Source: Pseudomonadota bacterium
Lineage (GTDB): Bacteria; Pseudomonadota; Alphaproteobacteria; Caulobacterales; Caulobacteraceae
DNA length: 54,375 nt
Direction of reading: 5' to 3'
NCBI GenBank assembly: GCA_019348195.1
Contig: JAHWJX010000008.1
Span: 1-54,375, forward strand
The notes under the pieces were generated by a model. It made no database searches, was not told the origin of the DNA, and saw nothing but the letters and a program-made list of their open reading frames with translations. The translations under genes were made by a program, and so were the position numbers. This document shows positions 1 to 9,324 of the stretch, in pieces (the stretch's first letter is position 1; the number at the start of each line of letters is the position of its first letter).

Positions 1-532
1 GAATGTCCGCCCGACGCGCCAGGCCTGTGCGTTCGAAAACCGCGAAGTCGTCGCTGTTCTGAAGGACGACGCGGCTCCACCGGCCCAGAAGCGCCAGTTG
101 GATCAAGGCCCGCACGAGGGGCCGGAGAACCCGCGCGCGCCCGTCCGAGCTGCTGAACACATATCCCAAGCCCGCCACGGCGTTGATGCGCCGTTGCACC
201 CCGGCCAGCCGACCGGCCAGCGATCCGTAGATCGCGCACTTCAGCGTGAAGTTGTGGATCAGGCTCGGTCGCTCCGTCCTGAGCAGGCGGGCGAGGCGAA
301 GCAGGAAGGCCAACTCTGCGAGCGGATTAAGGCTGCGCCGGCGCAGCGGGACCGGCCGCCAGTCGAATCCAAGCTCCCGAAGCCGTTGGCCGTAAGGTCC
401 CGGCGGCGAAAGCAGCAGCACCTCATAGCCCAGGTCCTTCAGCCGTCGGGCGAGAGGAAGGCGGAAGTTGTAAAGGTACCACTCGGTGTTGGCGAAAAGG
501 GCGACCTTGGCGCCCGGGGCGGCATTATGCAT
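1..532 (-). CDS. glycosyltransferase family 4-like protein, 3' part outside window
   Basis: The minus strand is open from an ATG at 532 to the left edge, giving about 177 N-terminal residues without a stop. The product begins MHNAAPGAKVALFANTEWYL and continues with a Rossmann-like start, a LGYEVLLLSPPG segment, and SLIHNFTLKCAIYGSLAG followed by INAVAGLGYVF. These features are typical of the N-terminal acceptor-binding domain of GT-B fold glycosyltransferases of capsule, O-antigen or exopolysaccharide clusters. The nucleotide-sugar binding C-terminal domain would lie beyond the window. The start overlaps the 3' end of the upstream gene by 8 bases, which suggests translational coupling. The family is fairly clear, but the sugar and acceptor cannot be deduced. 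Confidence 0.75.
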   Translation of the reverse strand, partial: MHNAAPGAKVALFANTEWYLYNFRLPLARRLKDLGYEVLLLSPPGPYGQRLRELGFDWRPVPLRRRSLNPLAELAFLLRLARLLRTERPSLIHNFTLKCAIYGSLAGRLAGVQRRINAVAGLGYVFSSSDGRARVLRPLVRALIQLALLGRWSRVVLQNSDDFAVFERTGLARRADI

Positions 533-986
533 TCCTGGGCCGGGCTGGTGCTTGCCCACCTCCCATCTTCTCCCTGGCGCCGCCTTCCAGCCTCACCTGC
601 AGCTTGCGCAGCAGAAGGACCTGCTGGTCGCTCAGGCGCACGAGCCGTCGAAGCCCCGCGGCGGCATCCTCGCCAGCGGCCAGACGCTTCACGATCAGGA
701 CGCAAAGCGGGCGCGTCTGGGCCAGGCTCGCCTGCAGCGAGGCAAGCGCGCGCCGTGCGCGGGCGTCACGAAGTCTGCGGATCGGGATCGCGCCCAGAGC
801 CATGTCGGCGGCCTCGAGCTGGGGCCAGGGAAAGTGCGGTGGAATGGCCAGTGACTTACGCTCCGCCGCGGTCAGCACGGTGGCGACCTTCCAGATCTGC
901 TCGACGGCCCAGGTCGACTGTTCAAGCGCCGCGGCGCAGAGCTGTCGCTGCCGGTCCGGCCCGTCGGATCGTGCTCGACCGCTCAC
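525..986 (-). CDS. conserved-looking hypothetical protein, helical, 153 aa
   Basis: No family is recognised. The frame starts at a GTG at 986, preceded by a strong purine-rich ribosome binding site (GGGGGGAAGG, about 3 to 6 bases away), and ends inside the first codons of the glycosyltransferase. Third codon positions are mostly G or C, as in the neighbouring real genes, which supports coding. The protein is predicted by eye to be mainly helical, rich in Ala, Leu and Arg, with a C-terminal segment VRLSDQQVLLLRKLQVRLEG, and has no signal peptide or membrane segment. The 8-base overlap suggests it is co-translated with the glycosyltransferase and may belong to the same polysaccharide locus. That link is inference. 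Confidence 0.6.
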   Translation of the reverse strand: MSGRARSDGPDRQRQLCAAALEQSTWAVEQIWKVATVLTAAERKSLAIPPHFPWPQLEAADMALGAIPIRRLRDARARRALASLQASLAQTRPLCVLIVKRLAAGEDAAAGLRRLVRLSDQQVLLLRKLQVRLEGGAREKMGGGQAPARPRNA

Positions 987-1163
987 GACCTTCCCCCCGG
1001 ATGTTCTTTGAACCCTTAGCGCGGAATCGTCGTTCGGCTCCAGTCGCCTGCAGCAAAGAGCGGGCCAGCAGGGTGCGTCCGATGGACTTCACCGCAGCGC
1101 CTTCCATCTAGACGTGGCCCGTTGGAGCTCCGATCCAGCCTGAAGTCTCGGGAGCCTTGGTTG

Positions 1164-1913
1164 TTGAAGTCACTTTTCAGGCGGGCCAAACCCGAGCCCC
1201 GGCCGTTCGTGGAGCTGCAGGGCCTGATCTACGCCATTGGGGACGTGCACGGTCGTCTCGATCTCCTGACCGACGCCTTCAGCCGGATCGAAGCCCATGC
1301 CGCCGGACAGACGGCGCATCTGCTGCTGCTGGGCGATTACGTGGATCGCGGCCCCGACAGCCGGGGCGTTGTCGATTTCCTGATGCAGGCGCAGCAGCGC
1401 GGGAACGTGACCTGCCTGAAGGGCAACCACGAGCAGATGATGGTCCAGGCGGTCCGAAGCGGGGGCTCCGCCCTCAGCCTCTGGCTGGGCAACGGCGGAG
1501 TGGAGGCTCTGCGCTCGTACGGCATCCTGCAATCCACAGACCTCTGGGCTGCGCCGCCTGAGCACATCGGCTGGATGGAGGGGCTCCCGCTGCTCGCGCG
1601 CGACCCGCACCGGATTTACGTCCATGCGGGCCTGGCCCCGGGCGTTCCGCTTGAGCAGCAGCCGGAAGAGACCTGCCTCTGGATCCGGGAGAAGTTCCTG
1701 CGTGCGGACGCCGGCGCCTTTCCCGCACACGTGGTTCATGGGCACACGCCGCACTGGGCGGGCAAGAAGGACCCGCGTCGCCCGGAGCTGCTCCCGCACC
1801 GGACGAACCTCGACACCGGCGCCTACTACACGGACGTGCTCACTGTTGGAGTTTTCCGATCCGACAGGCCCGGCGGTCCTAGCGAAGTTCTCACCGTCGA
1901 AATCCTCGGCTAG
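1164..1913 (+). CDS. serine/threonine phosphatase-type metallophosphoesterase
   Basis: The protein carries the metal-binding signature of the calcineurin-like phosphoesterase family in the PPP/ApaH arrangement: GDVHGR near residue 27, GDYVDRG near residue 57 and GNHE near residue 90, with later His residues in YVHAGL and VVHGHT completing the two-metal site. Members are cytoplasmic enzymes that dephosphorylate proteins or hydrolyse dinucleoside polyphosphates; the substrate cannot be told here. The chosen start is TTG at 1164 (MKSLFRRAKPE), with GGAG upstream; TTG at 1161 or 1122 in the same frame is also possible. It is divergent from the small hypothetical gene on the left. Downstream is a stretch without a convincing gene. 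Confidence 0.85.
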   Translation: MKSLFRRAKPEPRPFVELQGLIYAIGDVHGRLDLLTDAFSRIEAHAAGQTAHLLLLGDYVDRGPDSRGVVDFLMQAQQRGNVTCLKGNHEQMMVQAVRSGGSALSLWLGNGGVEALRSYGILQSTDLWAAPPEHIGWMEGLPLLARDPHRIYVHAGLAPGVPLEQQPEETCLWIREKFLRADAGAFPAHVVHGHTPHWAGKKDPRRPELLPHRTNLDTGAYYTDVLTVGVFRSDRPGGPSEVLTVEILG

Positions 1914-2477
1914 ACGCGAGGGCTGGCGCGGGCCGCGCAAGCGCGGCGTCGATCGCCGCTTCGGCGCGCTGTTGATCCACCAGCAAAGCGGCGCGGGCGG
2001 CGGCCGCTGTGACGCAGTAGGCGGCGCCCATTCCCAGGCCTTGGGCGCGGCTCTCCTGACGGCCGGTTCGAACGGGGTCCTCTACCGAAGCGTCCGACGG
2101 CCCACAGGGGAATGCATCGCCTGTTTCCGGCCACCTCTGGTCCTGAACCTGCGCCCTGCTGCTCACTACGAGTACATCTGGTCCGGCCGTCCCCCACCCT
2201 GGATACAGCGAAGCGGAGCCTAGCGGTGACGGAGGTCGCTGGTCGGTGACACCCGCCGGGGCTGGATCGACCGAGGCTGGCGCCGATCCGCACCGGTCAC
2301 CCCGCTCGAACGACGTCCCGGGGTAAACCGGCCTTGTGCTGCCTGGGCTTTCGAGACCAAGCTATGCGCCTCCCGTTCCCCCGGAGCGGCGCGGGAGAGG
2401 TTCAAAGGATCAAGCCCCATCCCTTGGGTGCGCTCAATGGAAAGCCGCTGCGCCGGGGCCAACAGGAGGGACGCTGC
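1914..2477. other. intergenic stretch, no supported gene
   Basis: This stretch of about 560 bases lies between the metallophosphoesterase and the aldehyde dehydrogenase. Several frames are open because of the high GC content, including a 91-codon minus-strand frame at 1891-2166, but none shows a recognisable domain and several overlap each other. No tRNA, repeat or clear hairpin with a T-tract is seen. Promoter elements for the aldehyde dehydrogenase presumably lie near its right end but cannot be identified with confidence. Confidence 0.5.
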
Positions 2478-3908
2478 ATGCGAGAGCACCTGAGCTTCTA
2501 CATCGGCGGCGCCTGGGTCGCGCCGAGGCGCGAGGCGGCGATCGACGTGGTCGATCCCTCGACGGAAGCCGTCGTCGGACGCGTCGCCATGGGCGGGGTT
2601 GAGGACGTGGACGCGGCCGTTCACGCGGCGCGCATGGCGTTCCCGGCGTGGTCGACAACCTCGCGGGAGGAGCGTCTTTCCGTACTGGAGCGGGTGCTGG
2701 CGGAATATGGACACAGGATGGGTGACGTGGCCGCCGCCATCACCGCGGAGATGGGCGCGCCTACGACCCTGGCTTTGCGAGCTCAGGCGCCCATCGCCGC
2801 CGCCCATCTTCAGACCGCCATCGAGGTGCTGCGGGACTATCCGTTCGAGGAGGCTCGCGGCTCCACACGGATACTAAAGGAGCCCATCGGGGTTTGCGGG
2901 TTCATCACCCCCTGGAACTGGCCGATGAACCAGATCATGTGCAAGGTCGCGCCTGCCCTGGCGGTCGGCTGCACCATGGTGCTGAAGCCGTCCGAGATCG
3001 CCCCCTTCTCTGCCCAAATCCTGGCCGAGGTGATGGACGCGGCCGGGGTCCCGGCGGGAGTCTTCAATCTGGTCTATGGTGACGGGGCCACCGTCGGGGC
3101 TGCGATCGCCGCTCACCCCGGAGTGGATATGGTGTCGTTCACCGGCTCCACCCGCGCGGGCGTTCAGGTGGCCAAGGCCGCCGCGGACACCGTCAAGCGC
3201 GTGGCTCAGGAGCTCGGCGGGAAGTCGCCCAACATCATTCTGGATGACGCGGACCTGCCTCGCGCAGTGGCCAGCGGCGTGAAGCAGGTGATGATCAACT
3301 CGGGTCAGAGCTGCAACGCCCCGACGCGCATGCTGGTCCCGCAGGCCCGGATGGAGGAGGCGGTCGCCGCCGCCCAAGCTGCAGCGCAGAAGATCACGGT
3401 GGGGCCTCCGTCGGCGGACAACCATATCGGGCCCGTGGTGTCCCAGGCGCAGTGGAGCAAGATCCAGGGCTTGATCGAACGGGGCATGGAGGAGGGCGCC
3501 GTCCTGATCGCCGGCGGCCCTGGCCGGCCCGCCGGACTCGACAAGGGTTGGTACGTCCGGCCCACGGTGTTCGCTCACGTCAAGAACGACATGGCCGTCG
3601 CTCGGGAGGAGATTTTCGGCCCCGTCTTGGTGATCCTCGGCTACGCCGACGAGGATGACGCCGTCCGGATCGCCAACGACACGCCTTATGGGCTTTCTGC
3701 CTACATAAGCGGGAGCGACCTGAACCGAGCCAGGCGTGTCGCGGCGCGCCTTCGCGCCGGCCAGGTCAACATCAACCACGCAGCCATCGACCGGCACGCG
3801 CCTTTCGGAGGCTACAAGCAATCGGGCAACGGTCGCGAGTGGGGCGAGCACGCCTTTGGTGAGTTCCTCGAGATCAAGGCCGTCCTCGGCTATGATCAGG
3901 CCGCCTAG
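2478..3908 (+). CDS. NAD(P)-dependent aldehyde dehydrogenase
   Basis: The product is 476 aa, the usual size for an ALDH superfamily enzyme that oxidises an aldehyde to a carboxylate with NAD(P)+. Visible signatures are GFITPWNWP and LKPSE (coenzyme binding), QELGGKSPN with the general-base Glu near residue 245, and NSGQSCNAPTRML with the catalytic Cys near residue 279. FGPVL and the C-terminal PFGGYKQSGNGRE are also present. The ATG at 2478 has AGGAGGG seven bases upstream and gives the normal N-terminus (FYIGGAWV); the frame stays open further upstream without homology. The gene precedes a TonB-dependent receptor on the same strand, but about 390 bases separate them, so a shared operon is unproven. 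The physiological aldehyde is unknown. Confidence 0.93.
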   Translation: MREHLSFYIGGAWVAPRREAAIDVVDPSTEAVVGRVAMGGVEDVDAAVHAARMAFPAWSTTSREERLSVLERVLAEYGHRMGDVAAAITAEMGAPTTLALRAQAPIAAAHLQTAIEVLRDYPFEEARGSTRILKEPIGVCGFITPWNWPMNQIMCKVAPALAVGCTMVLKPSEIAPFSAQILAEVMDAAGVPAGVFNLVYGDGATVGAAIAAHPGVDMVSFTGSTRAGVQVAKAAADTVKRVAQELGGKSPNIILDDADLPRAVASGVKQVMINSGQSCNAPTRMLVPQARMEEAVAAAQAAAQKITVGPPSADNHIGPVVSQAQWSKIQGLIERGMEEGAVLIAGGPGRPAGLDKGWYVRPTVFAHVKNDMAVAREEIFGPVLVILGYADEDDAVRIANDTPYGLSAYISGSDLNRARRVAARLRAGQVNINHAAIDRHAPFGGYKQSGNGREWGEHAFGEFLEIKAVLGYDQAA

Positions 3909-4300
3909 GGATACGCGTCGAGCAAGCTAAAGCCGCCCTTCTTCCACGAACGCGCACGGCCTGCGCCTCCACCTAAGATCGGGCTTTCAGCCGGTTGAAG
4001 GCGCGAGCCGGCCAGCGTCGCTGGCCCTTCTAGACCTGAAACATACGCTCAACGGAAACGGCTGCGCCGGTGCAGCTGGATCGCCATACCTGACGTTCCA
4101 ATACGACCCGACCCACACAGTCGCGTAGGCTTCAGGGCGATCCGAAGACGAGCCAGGGCGCTGAGGCCCTGCGGCAACAGGTCGGCTCGCCAGAGCTATT
4201 GCAGCATACTCTGAGTTCGATTTAACGTCCGCCCCAAAGCGGTCCGCTAGAGATCGTCACGAGAGACGCCGATCAGGGGCGTCGGGTCTGGGAGGACGTC
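3909..4300. other. intergenic region before TonB-dependent receptor
   Basis: About 390 bases hold no recognised gene. A perfect 7-bp hairpin (GGCCAGC, loop GTC, GCTGGCC) lies at 4010-4026 and may end transcription of the aldehyde dehydrogenase, although only a weak pyrimidine stretch follows. A ribosome binding site (GGGAGG) directly precedes the receptor ATG at 4301. The remainder presumably contains the receptor promoter. Confidence 0.5.
4010..4026 (+). terminator. candidate hairpin after aldehyde dehydrogenase
   Basis: A perfect inverted repeat, GGCCAGC-GTC-GCTGGCC, lies 100 bases past the aldehyde dehydrogenase stop. There is no long T-tract behind it (CTTCTAGA follows), so it is at best a weak or factor-assisted terminator. 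Confidence 0.3.
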
Positions 4301-7030
4301 ATGCTGCGGAAGACCATACTGAACGGCGCCAGTTCGCTGGCGACCCTCGGCGTCCTGGCGCTCGCGAGCGCAGCCTACGCTCAGCAACAATCCGATCCCG
4401 TCGAACAGTCGGGCGCGCAGGTCGACAACGACCGCGCCAATACGGTGGACGAGATCATCGTCACCGCGACCAAGCGGGAGCAAAGCCTGCAGGACGTCCC
4501 GGTGGTGGTCACCGCCATCTCCGAGGAGCTGCTGGAAGACGCCGGCGTTCGCGATATCAGAGACCTGCAGATTCTGGTGCCCGGCCTGACGGTCACCTCC
4601 ACCTCCAACGAGACGATCACCACGGCGCGCATCCGCGGTATCGGCACGGTGGGCGACAACCCGGGCCTGGAGTCCTCCGTCCTGGTGACCATCGACGGCG
4701 TCTACCGGCCGCGCAACGGCGTGGGATTCGGCGACCTCGGCCAACTCCAGCGCATCGAGGTGCTGAAAGGGCCGCAGGGCACCCTGTTCGGCAAGAACGC
4801 TTCTTCGGGCGTGATCAACATCATCACCGAGGCCCCCAGCTTTGACTTCGGGGTGGAGGCTGAGGCGACCGTGGGCAACTACGGCATGCTGGGCGGTTCG
4901 GGCTCGGTGACCGGTCCCTTGATCGCGGATCGGCTGGCGGGTCGGCTGTTCGTTGCCCGGCGGGTGCGCGACGGCTACCTGGACGTGCTGACCGGTCCGG
5001 GCCCGCGCACCCTGACGGAGGATGTCGATCAGGATTATTACACCATCCGGGGCCAGCTGCTGGGGACGCCCAACGAGCGCGTCGATATCCGGGTCATCGG
5101 CGACTACAGCAAGCGCGACGAGAACTGCTGCCTGGGGCCGCAGCTGTTCGTGGGCCAGGCGCCCAATTCGCGCGCCAACTTCATCAACCAGATCCGGCCG
5201 GGCGCCGTGGACGTCTCCGGCCAGGAGTTCCGGCGCGTCGCCCGCGGCAACCGGAACACCACCCAGCAGATCGAAGACATGGGCGTCTCGGCGGAGGTCA
5301 ACGCCGAGCTTGCGCCGGACCTGAACTTCACCTCGATCAGCGCGGCGCGGAGGTTCGAAACCCTGACGGGTCAGGACTCCGACTTCACCTACGCGGACAT
5401 CGCCTACCGGGCGGACGACGGCTCGAACGTCGTCCAATTCGGCCAGCTCTCCCAGGAGCTTCGCCTGCAGGGTACGCGCGGGCGGTTGGACCTCCTGGTG
5501 GGCGGCTTCTACTCGCGCGAGGAGCTCGACACCGCCGCCAGCCTTCTGTTCGGTGTCGACTATTATCCCTACTTCGCTCAGCGCGTGCTGGGCAATGTGC
5601 CGGCGCTGATCGGGCTGACCCCTGGAACCATCTTCCAGGCGGGCACGGGCACCCGGGACGTCCACAGCCAGACGACCGACAGCTTTGCCGTCTTCACCGA
5701 CAACACCTTCACCCTCACCGACCAGCTGCGGATCACCGCCGGGCTGCGCTACACGATCGACGAGAAGGAACTCACCTCGCGCTACACCACCACGGGGGCC
5801 TCCTGCGACCAGGCCGAAGCGCGTTTCGGAGCGCTGGCCGGTCGGGTAGGGACGGCCACGGCCACCGCCATCGTGGGCGGGCTCTGCCTGAACAACGAGA
5901 ACAACGACTTCGACGAACTCGGACCAGTGGAGCAGTTCCGCAAGGAGGAGGCCGCCACCGGGACCGTGAAGCTGGTCTATGACGTCACTGACGACATCAT
6001 GACCTACGCCTCCTATTCTCGGGGCTTCAAGGCGGGCGGCTTCAACCTGGACCGCGAACAGGCCATCGTGAGAACGCCGACCGGGCCCAACTTCACGGCC
6101 GACCCGAACACCGAGTTCCGCGGCGAATACGTCGACTCCTTCGAGCTGGGGACCAAAACCAACCTGTTCGATCGGTCGCTGCTGCTGAACGCGACCGTGT
6201 TCCACCAGACCTTCGAGGACTTCCAGCTCAACACCTTTGTGGGCACCGCCTTCATCGTGGAGACCCTGCCGGAGGTGATCACCAAGGGCGCGGATGTGGA
6301 CTTCATCTACGCCACCCCGATCGAAGGCCTGTCGCTGCAGGGCGGGGTGACCTATGCCGAAACCCAGGTGAGCCAGTTCACCGCGGCGGACCTGATCGTG
6401 CCCTCGCGGTTCAACAGCCTGCGCCGCCTACCCGGTTCGCGCCTGTCCTTCGCCCCGCTGTGGTCCGTTTCGGGCGCGGGCACCTTCGAGCAGCCGTTCG
6501 GGAACGGGCTGATGCTCCGGGCCAACCTGACCGCGAAATACCTGTCCGGCTACAACACCGGTTCGGACCTGCACCCGTCCAAGTTCCAGCAGCGCTACAC
6601 CCTGGTGAACGCGCGGCTCGGGATCGGCACGGAGGACGAACGGATCACCGTCGAGGCTTTCGCCCAGAACTTGACGAACGCGGAATACCTGCAGGTGGGC
6701 TTCAACGGCCCATTCCAGGTGGACGAGAACAACGACGCAGTCAGCATCTACAACGCCTTCCTGGGCCAGCCGCGCCGCGTAGAGCTCGCGCGTGGAGGGC
6801 TGGTCCTTGATCTTCCGGTACATCACCGGTTGGGTGAAGGTGGGGTCGTCACCCTCGTTGTGGCCGAACCGGCGATAGCAGAACACGTCCACCACCACGT
6901 CCTTGGCGAATTTCTGCCGGAACTCGGTCGCCACCTTGGCGGCGAACACCACCGCCTCCGGGTCGTCGCCGTTCACGTGGAAGATGGGCGCCTGGACCAT
7001 CAGGGCCACGTCGGAGGGATAGGGCGATGA
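4301..7030 (+). CDS. TonB-dependent receptor, C-terminus lost at a junction
   Basis: The protein has a signal peptide ending in AYAQQ (residues 1-28), then a TonB box-like segment [10 protein letters not shown] and a plug domain ([13 protein letters not shown], then [19 protein letters not shown] as the plug/barrel border). A long 22-strand-type barrel follows, with the motif [14 protein letters not shown] near residue 570. Such receptors import siderophores, vitamin B12, carbohydrates or other large nutrients across the outer membrane. Receptor homology ends near 6780 (about residue 826, [11 protein letters not shown]), where a receptor of this type should need only a few more residues ending in Phe. 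The remaining 80 or so codons to 7030 are the antisense of sucA and are not receptor sequence. The gene is therefore intact except for its last strand and stop codon. The substrate is unknown. Confidence 0.8.
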   Translation: MLRKTILNGASSLATLGVLALASAAYAQQQSDPVEQSGAQVDNDRANTVDEIIVTATKREQSLQDVPVVVTAISEELLEDAGVRDIRDLQILVPGLTVTSTSNETITTARIRGIGTVGDNPGLESSVLVTIDGVYRPRNGVGFGDLGQLQRIEVLKGPQGTLFGKNASSGVINIITEAPSFDFGVEAEATVGNYGMLGGSGSVTGPLIADRLAGRLFVARRVRDGYLDVLTGPGPRTLTEDVDQDYYTIRGQLLGTPNERVDIRVIGDYSKRDENCCLGPQLFVGQAPNSRANFINQIRPGAVDVSGQEFRRVARGNRNTTQQIEDMGVSAEVNAELAPDLNFTSISAARRFETLTGQDSDFTYADIAYRADDGSNVVQFGQLSQELRLQGTRGRLDLLVGGFYSREELDTAASLLFGVDYYPYFAQRVLGNVPALIGLTPGTIFQAGTGTRDVHSQTTDSFAVFTDNTFTLTDQLRITAGLRYTIDEKELTSRYTTTGASCDQAEARFGALAGRVGTATATAIVGGLCLNNENNDFDELGPVEQFRKEEAATGTVKLVYDVTDDIMTYASYSRGFKAGGFNLDREQAIVRTPTGPNFTADPNTEFRGEYVDSFELGTKTNLFDRSLLLNATVFHQTFEDFQLNTFVGTAFIVETLPEVITKGADVDFIYATPIEGLSLQGGVTYAETQVSQFTAADLIVPSRFNSLRRLPGSRLSFAPLWSVSGAGTFEQPFGNGLMLRANLTAKYLSGYNTGSDLHPSKFQQRYTLVNARLGIGTEDERITVEAFAQNLTNAEYLQVGFNGPFQVDENNDAVSIYNAFLGQPRRVELARGGLVLDLPVHHRLGEGGVVTLVVAEPAIAEHVHHHVLGEFLPELGRHLGGEHHRLRVVAVHVEDGRLDHQGHVGGIGR

Positions 7031-8335
7031 GCGTGAATACCGCGGGCTGGTGGTGAACCCGATCTGGTTGTTGACGATCACATGGATGGTGCCGCCCGTG
7101 CGGTATCCTTTCAGCCCCATCAGCGCGAAGCACTCGGCCACCACGCCCTGGCCCGCAAAAGCGGCGTCGCCGTGCAGCAGCAGGGGGATGACCTTGGAGC
7201 CGCCGCAGTCCGGCTCGTCCAGCCGGTCCATGGTTTGCTTGGCGCGCGCCTTGCCGAGCACAACCGGGTTGACGATCTCCAGGTGGCTGGGGTTGGCGGT
7301 CAAGGAGAGGTGGACGCGCCGGCCGTCGAACTCGCGGTCCGAGCTGGCCCCCAGATGGTATTTGACGTCGCCCGAGCCCTCGATGTCGGACGGCTGGGAC
7401 GAGCCGCCCTGGAATTCGTGGAAGATGGCGCGGTAGGGCTTGCCCATGACCCCGGCCAGCACGTTCAGCCGCCCGCGGTGGGGCATGCCTACGACGATCT
7501 GGTCCACGCCCATGGCGCCGCCGCGCTTGATGACCTGCTCCAGGGCGGGAACCACGGCCTCGCCGCCGTCGAGTCCGAAACGCTTGGTGCCGGGGAAGCG
7601 CCGGTGCAGGAAACGCTCTAAACCCTCCGTCTCGATCAGCTTGCGCAGGATGGCGACCTTGCCCTCGGGCGTGAAGGTGATCTCCTTGTCCCGGCCCTCG
7701 ATCCGCTCCTGGATCCAGGCCTTCTCGACGGGATCCGCGATGTGCATGTACTGCACGCCGACGGAGCCGCAGTAGGTCCGGCGCAGGATGCTCAGGATTT
7801 CGCGAAGGCTCGCGTTCTCCAGCCCCAGGGTGCCGTCGATGAAGATGGGTCGATCGTAGTCGGCTTCCGAAAAGCCGTAGGTGGCGGGATCGAGCTCTTC
7901 ATAGAGCCCCGGCTTTTCAATCCCGAGCGGGTCGAGATTGGCCGCCAGGTGACCGCGGATGCGGTAGGCGCGGATCAGCATGAAAGCGCGCACGCTGTCC
8001 TTGGCCGCCGCGTGCACCTGCTCGGGCGAGGCGGTCGGCTGCTGGGCCTCGATCTGTCGGGCGACCTTGGCCTGAACGGCTGGCGCGGCCGGCCACTGGC
8101 CGTCGAAGGCGGCGGTCAGCTCGTCGCGGTTCGCGCCGACCTTGTTGCGCGCCCAGTCGGGCTGCGGCTTGGGCTGCTCGCGCAGGGTCTCGAAAAAGGC
8201 CCGCCAGGACGGCTCCACGCTGTTCGGATCGCGGCCATAGGCCTCGAACAAGCCGTCGATGTAGGCGGCGTTGCCGCCGTAAAGGAAGGCGGTCTCCTCG
8301 AAGACCTGCCTCAGATGCCCGCCGTCGTCCGCCAT
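6428..8335 (-). CDS. sucA: 2-oxoglutarate dehydrogenase E1, C-terminal half missing
   Basis: This is the thiamine-diphosphate E1 subunit of the 2-oxoglutarate dehydrogenase complex, which decarboxylates 2-oxoglutarate in the TCA cycle. The start at 8335 gives MADDGGHLRQVFEETAFLYG and the E2-binding N-terminal helix (AAYIDGLFEAYGRDP). The active-site regions VVGMPHRGRLNVLAGV, HGDAAFAGQGVVAECF and IHVIVNNQIGFTTSP follow. Homology stops after [19 protein letters not shown], at about residue 518 of the 900 to 1000 usual for the family. The frame then continues antisense through the TonB receptor to 6428. The missing part includes the C-terminal transketolase-like domain, so this copy should not be functional. 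It lies directly downstream of sucD, as expected for a sucCD-sucAB operon, but sucB is not present here. Confidence 0.85.
   Translation of the reverse strand: MADDGGHLRQVFEETAFLYGGNAAYIDGLFEAYGRDPNSVEPSWRAFFETLREQPKPQPDWARNKVGANRDELTAAFDGQWPAAPAVQAKVARQIEAQQPTASPEQVHAAAKDSVRAFMLIRAYRIRGHLAANLDPLGIEKPGLYEELDPATYGFSEADYDRPIFIDGTLGLENASLREILSILRRTYCGSVGVQYMHIADPVEKAWIQERIEGRDKEITFTPEGKVAILRKLIETEGLERFLHRRFPGTKRFGLDGGEAVVPALEQVIKRGGAMGVDQIVVGMPHRGRLNVLAGVMGKPYRAIFHEFQGGSSQPSDIEGSGDVKYHLGASSDREFDGRRVHLSLTANPSHLEIVNPVVLGKARAKQTMDRLDEPDCGGSKVIPLLLHGDAAFAGQGVVAECFALMGLKGYRTGGTIHVIVNNQIGFTTSPRYSRSSPYPSDVALMVQAPIFHVNGDDPEAVVFAAKVATEFRQKFAKDVVVDVFCYRRFGHNEGDDPTFTQPVMYRKIKDQPSTRELYAARLAQEGVVDADCVVVLVHLEWAVEAHLQVFRVRQVLGESLDGDPFVLRADPEPRVHQGVALLELGRVQVRTGVVAGQVFRGQVGPEHQPVPERLLEGARARNGPQRGEGQARTG
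6740..6800. other. junction: receptor 3' end joined tail to tail with the middle of sucA
   Basis: Receptor sequence is recognisable on the plus strand up to about 6780 (FLGQPRR). On the minus strand 2-oxoglutarate dehydrogenase sequence is recognisable down to about the same place ([13 protein letters not shown]). Both reading frames pass through each other and lose homology beyond it. The exact breakpoint is blurred because the bases around 6755-6785 encode plausible residues in both directions. Neither gene has its natural end. The join is either a genomic rearrangement or a chimeric assembly. Confidence 0.75.
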
Positions 8336-8422
8336 GACCCACCTCGACGGCTCAACAAAGCAGCGAACCGCTCGCTCAACATAGTGCGCAACAGTCCGTG
8401 CGCACACCCAACTTCAGCCTGT

Positions 8423-9310
8423 TCAGCCCTTCAGGACATCGACCAGGGTCTGGCCCAGGGCCGCCGGCGAAGGCGACACGCGAATGCCCGCCGCTTCCAT
8501 GGCCGCCGTCTTGTCGCCGGCCCCGCCCTTGCCGCCGCTGATGATGGCGCCCGCGTGGCCCATGCGACGCCCCGGAGGCGCGGTCACGCCCGCGATGAAG
8601 CCCACCATGGGCTTGCTGCGGCCCCGCTTCCTCTCGTCGGCGATGAACTGGGCGGCGTCCTCCTCAGCCGAGCCGCCGATCTCACCGATCATGATGATCG
8701 ACTGGGTCTCGTCATCGGCCAGGAACATCTCCAGGATGTCGATGAACTCGGTCCCCTTCACCGGATCGCCGCCGATGCCCACCGCCGTGGTCTGGCCCAG
8801 CCCCGCGCCCGTGGTCTGGAACACCGCCTCATAGGTCAGCGTGCCCGAGCGGGAGACCACGCCTACCGAGCCCTTGGAGAAGATCGACCCCGGCATGATG
8901 CCGATCTTGCACTGGTCCGGCGTCAGCACGCCCGGGCAGTTGGGGCCGATCAGCCGGCTGTTCGATCCGCACAGCGCGCGCTTGACCCGCACCATGTCCA
9001 TCACCGGGATGCCCTCGGTGATGCAGATGATCAGCGGCACCTCGGCGTCGATGGCCTCCAGGATGGCGTCGGCCGCAAAGGGCGGCGGAACATAGATTTG
9101 ACTGGCCGTGGCGCCCGTCTTCTGTACGGCCTCCTGCACGCTGTCGAACACGGGCACGTCGTCCAGCACGGTGGAGCCGCCCTTCCCGGGCGTGACCCCG
9201 CCCACGACCTGGGTGCCGTAGGCCAGCGCCTGCTGGGTGTGGAAGGTGCCCTGCGATCCGGTGATCCCTTGGGTGATCACGCGGGTGTTCTTGTCGACGA
9301 GAATGGACAT
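8423..9310 (-). CDS. sucD: succinyl-CoA ligase, alpha subunit
   Basis: The 295-aa protein is full length. It shows the CoA-binding N-terminus ([20 protein letters not shown]), the GPNCPGV and KIGIMPG motifs and the phospho-histidine loop [13 protein letters not shown]. It forms the alpha subunit that, with SucC, converts succinyl-CoA to succinate with nucleotide triphosphate formation. The start at 9310 is the conserved one; the frame is open upstream only by chance. It lies 87 bases before sucA and 14 bases after a secreted hypothetical protein, so it is separated from sucC by two unrelated genes rather than adjacent as in many proteobacteria. Confidence 0.96.
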   Translation of the reverse strand: MSILVDKNTRVITQGITGSQGTFHTQQALAYGTQVVGGVTPGKGGSTVLDDVPVFDSVQEAVQKTGATASQIYVPPPFAADAILEAIDAEVPLIICITEGIPVMDMVRVKRALCGSNSRLIGPNCPGVLTPDQCKIGIMPGSIFSKGSVGVVSRSGTLTYEAVFQTTGAGLGQTTAVGIGGDPVKGTEFIDILEMFLADDETQSIIMIGEIGGSAEEDAAQFIADERKRGRSKPMVGFIAGVTAPPGRRMGHAGAIISGGKGGAGDKTAAMEAAGIRVSPSPAALGQTLVDVLKG

Positions 9311-9324
9311 GAGGTGTTTCGGTC

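Noticed and set aside
1891-2166. A 91-codon minus-strand frame in the gap before the aldehyde dehydrogenase
   Set aside because: Part of it looks protein-like (AAYCVTAAAARAALLVDQQR), but it overlaps the metallophosphoesterase end, has no clear ribosome binding site and no known family.
4247-6205. A 652-codon open frame on the minus strand opposite the first TonB-dependent receptor
   Set aside because: It is exactly antisense to clear receptor sequence, is rich in repetitive Val/Gly/Asp/Arg patterns and shows no domain. Long antisense frames are common in GC-rich DNA.
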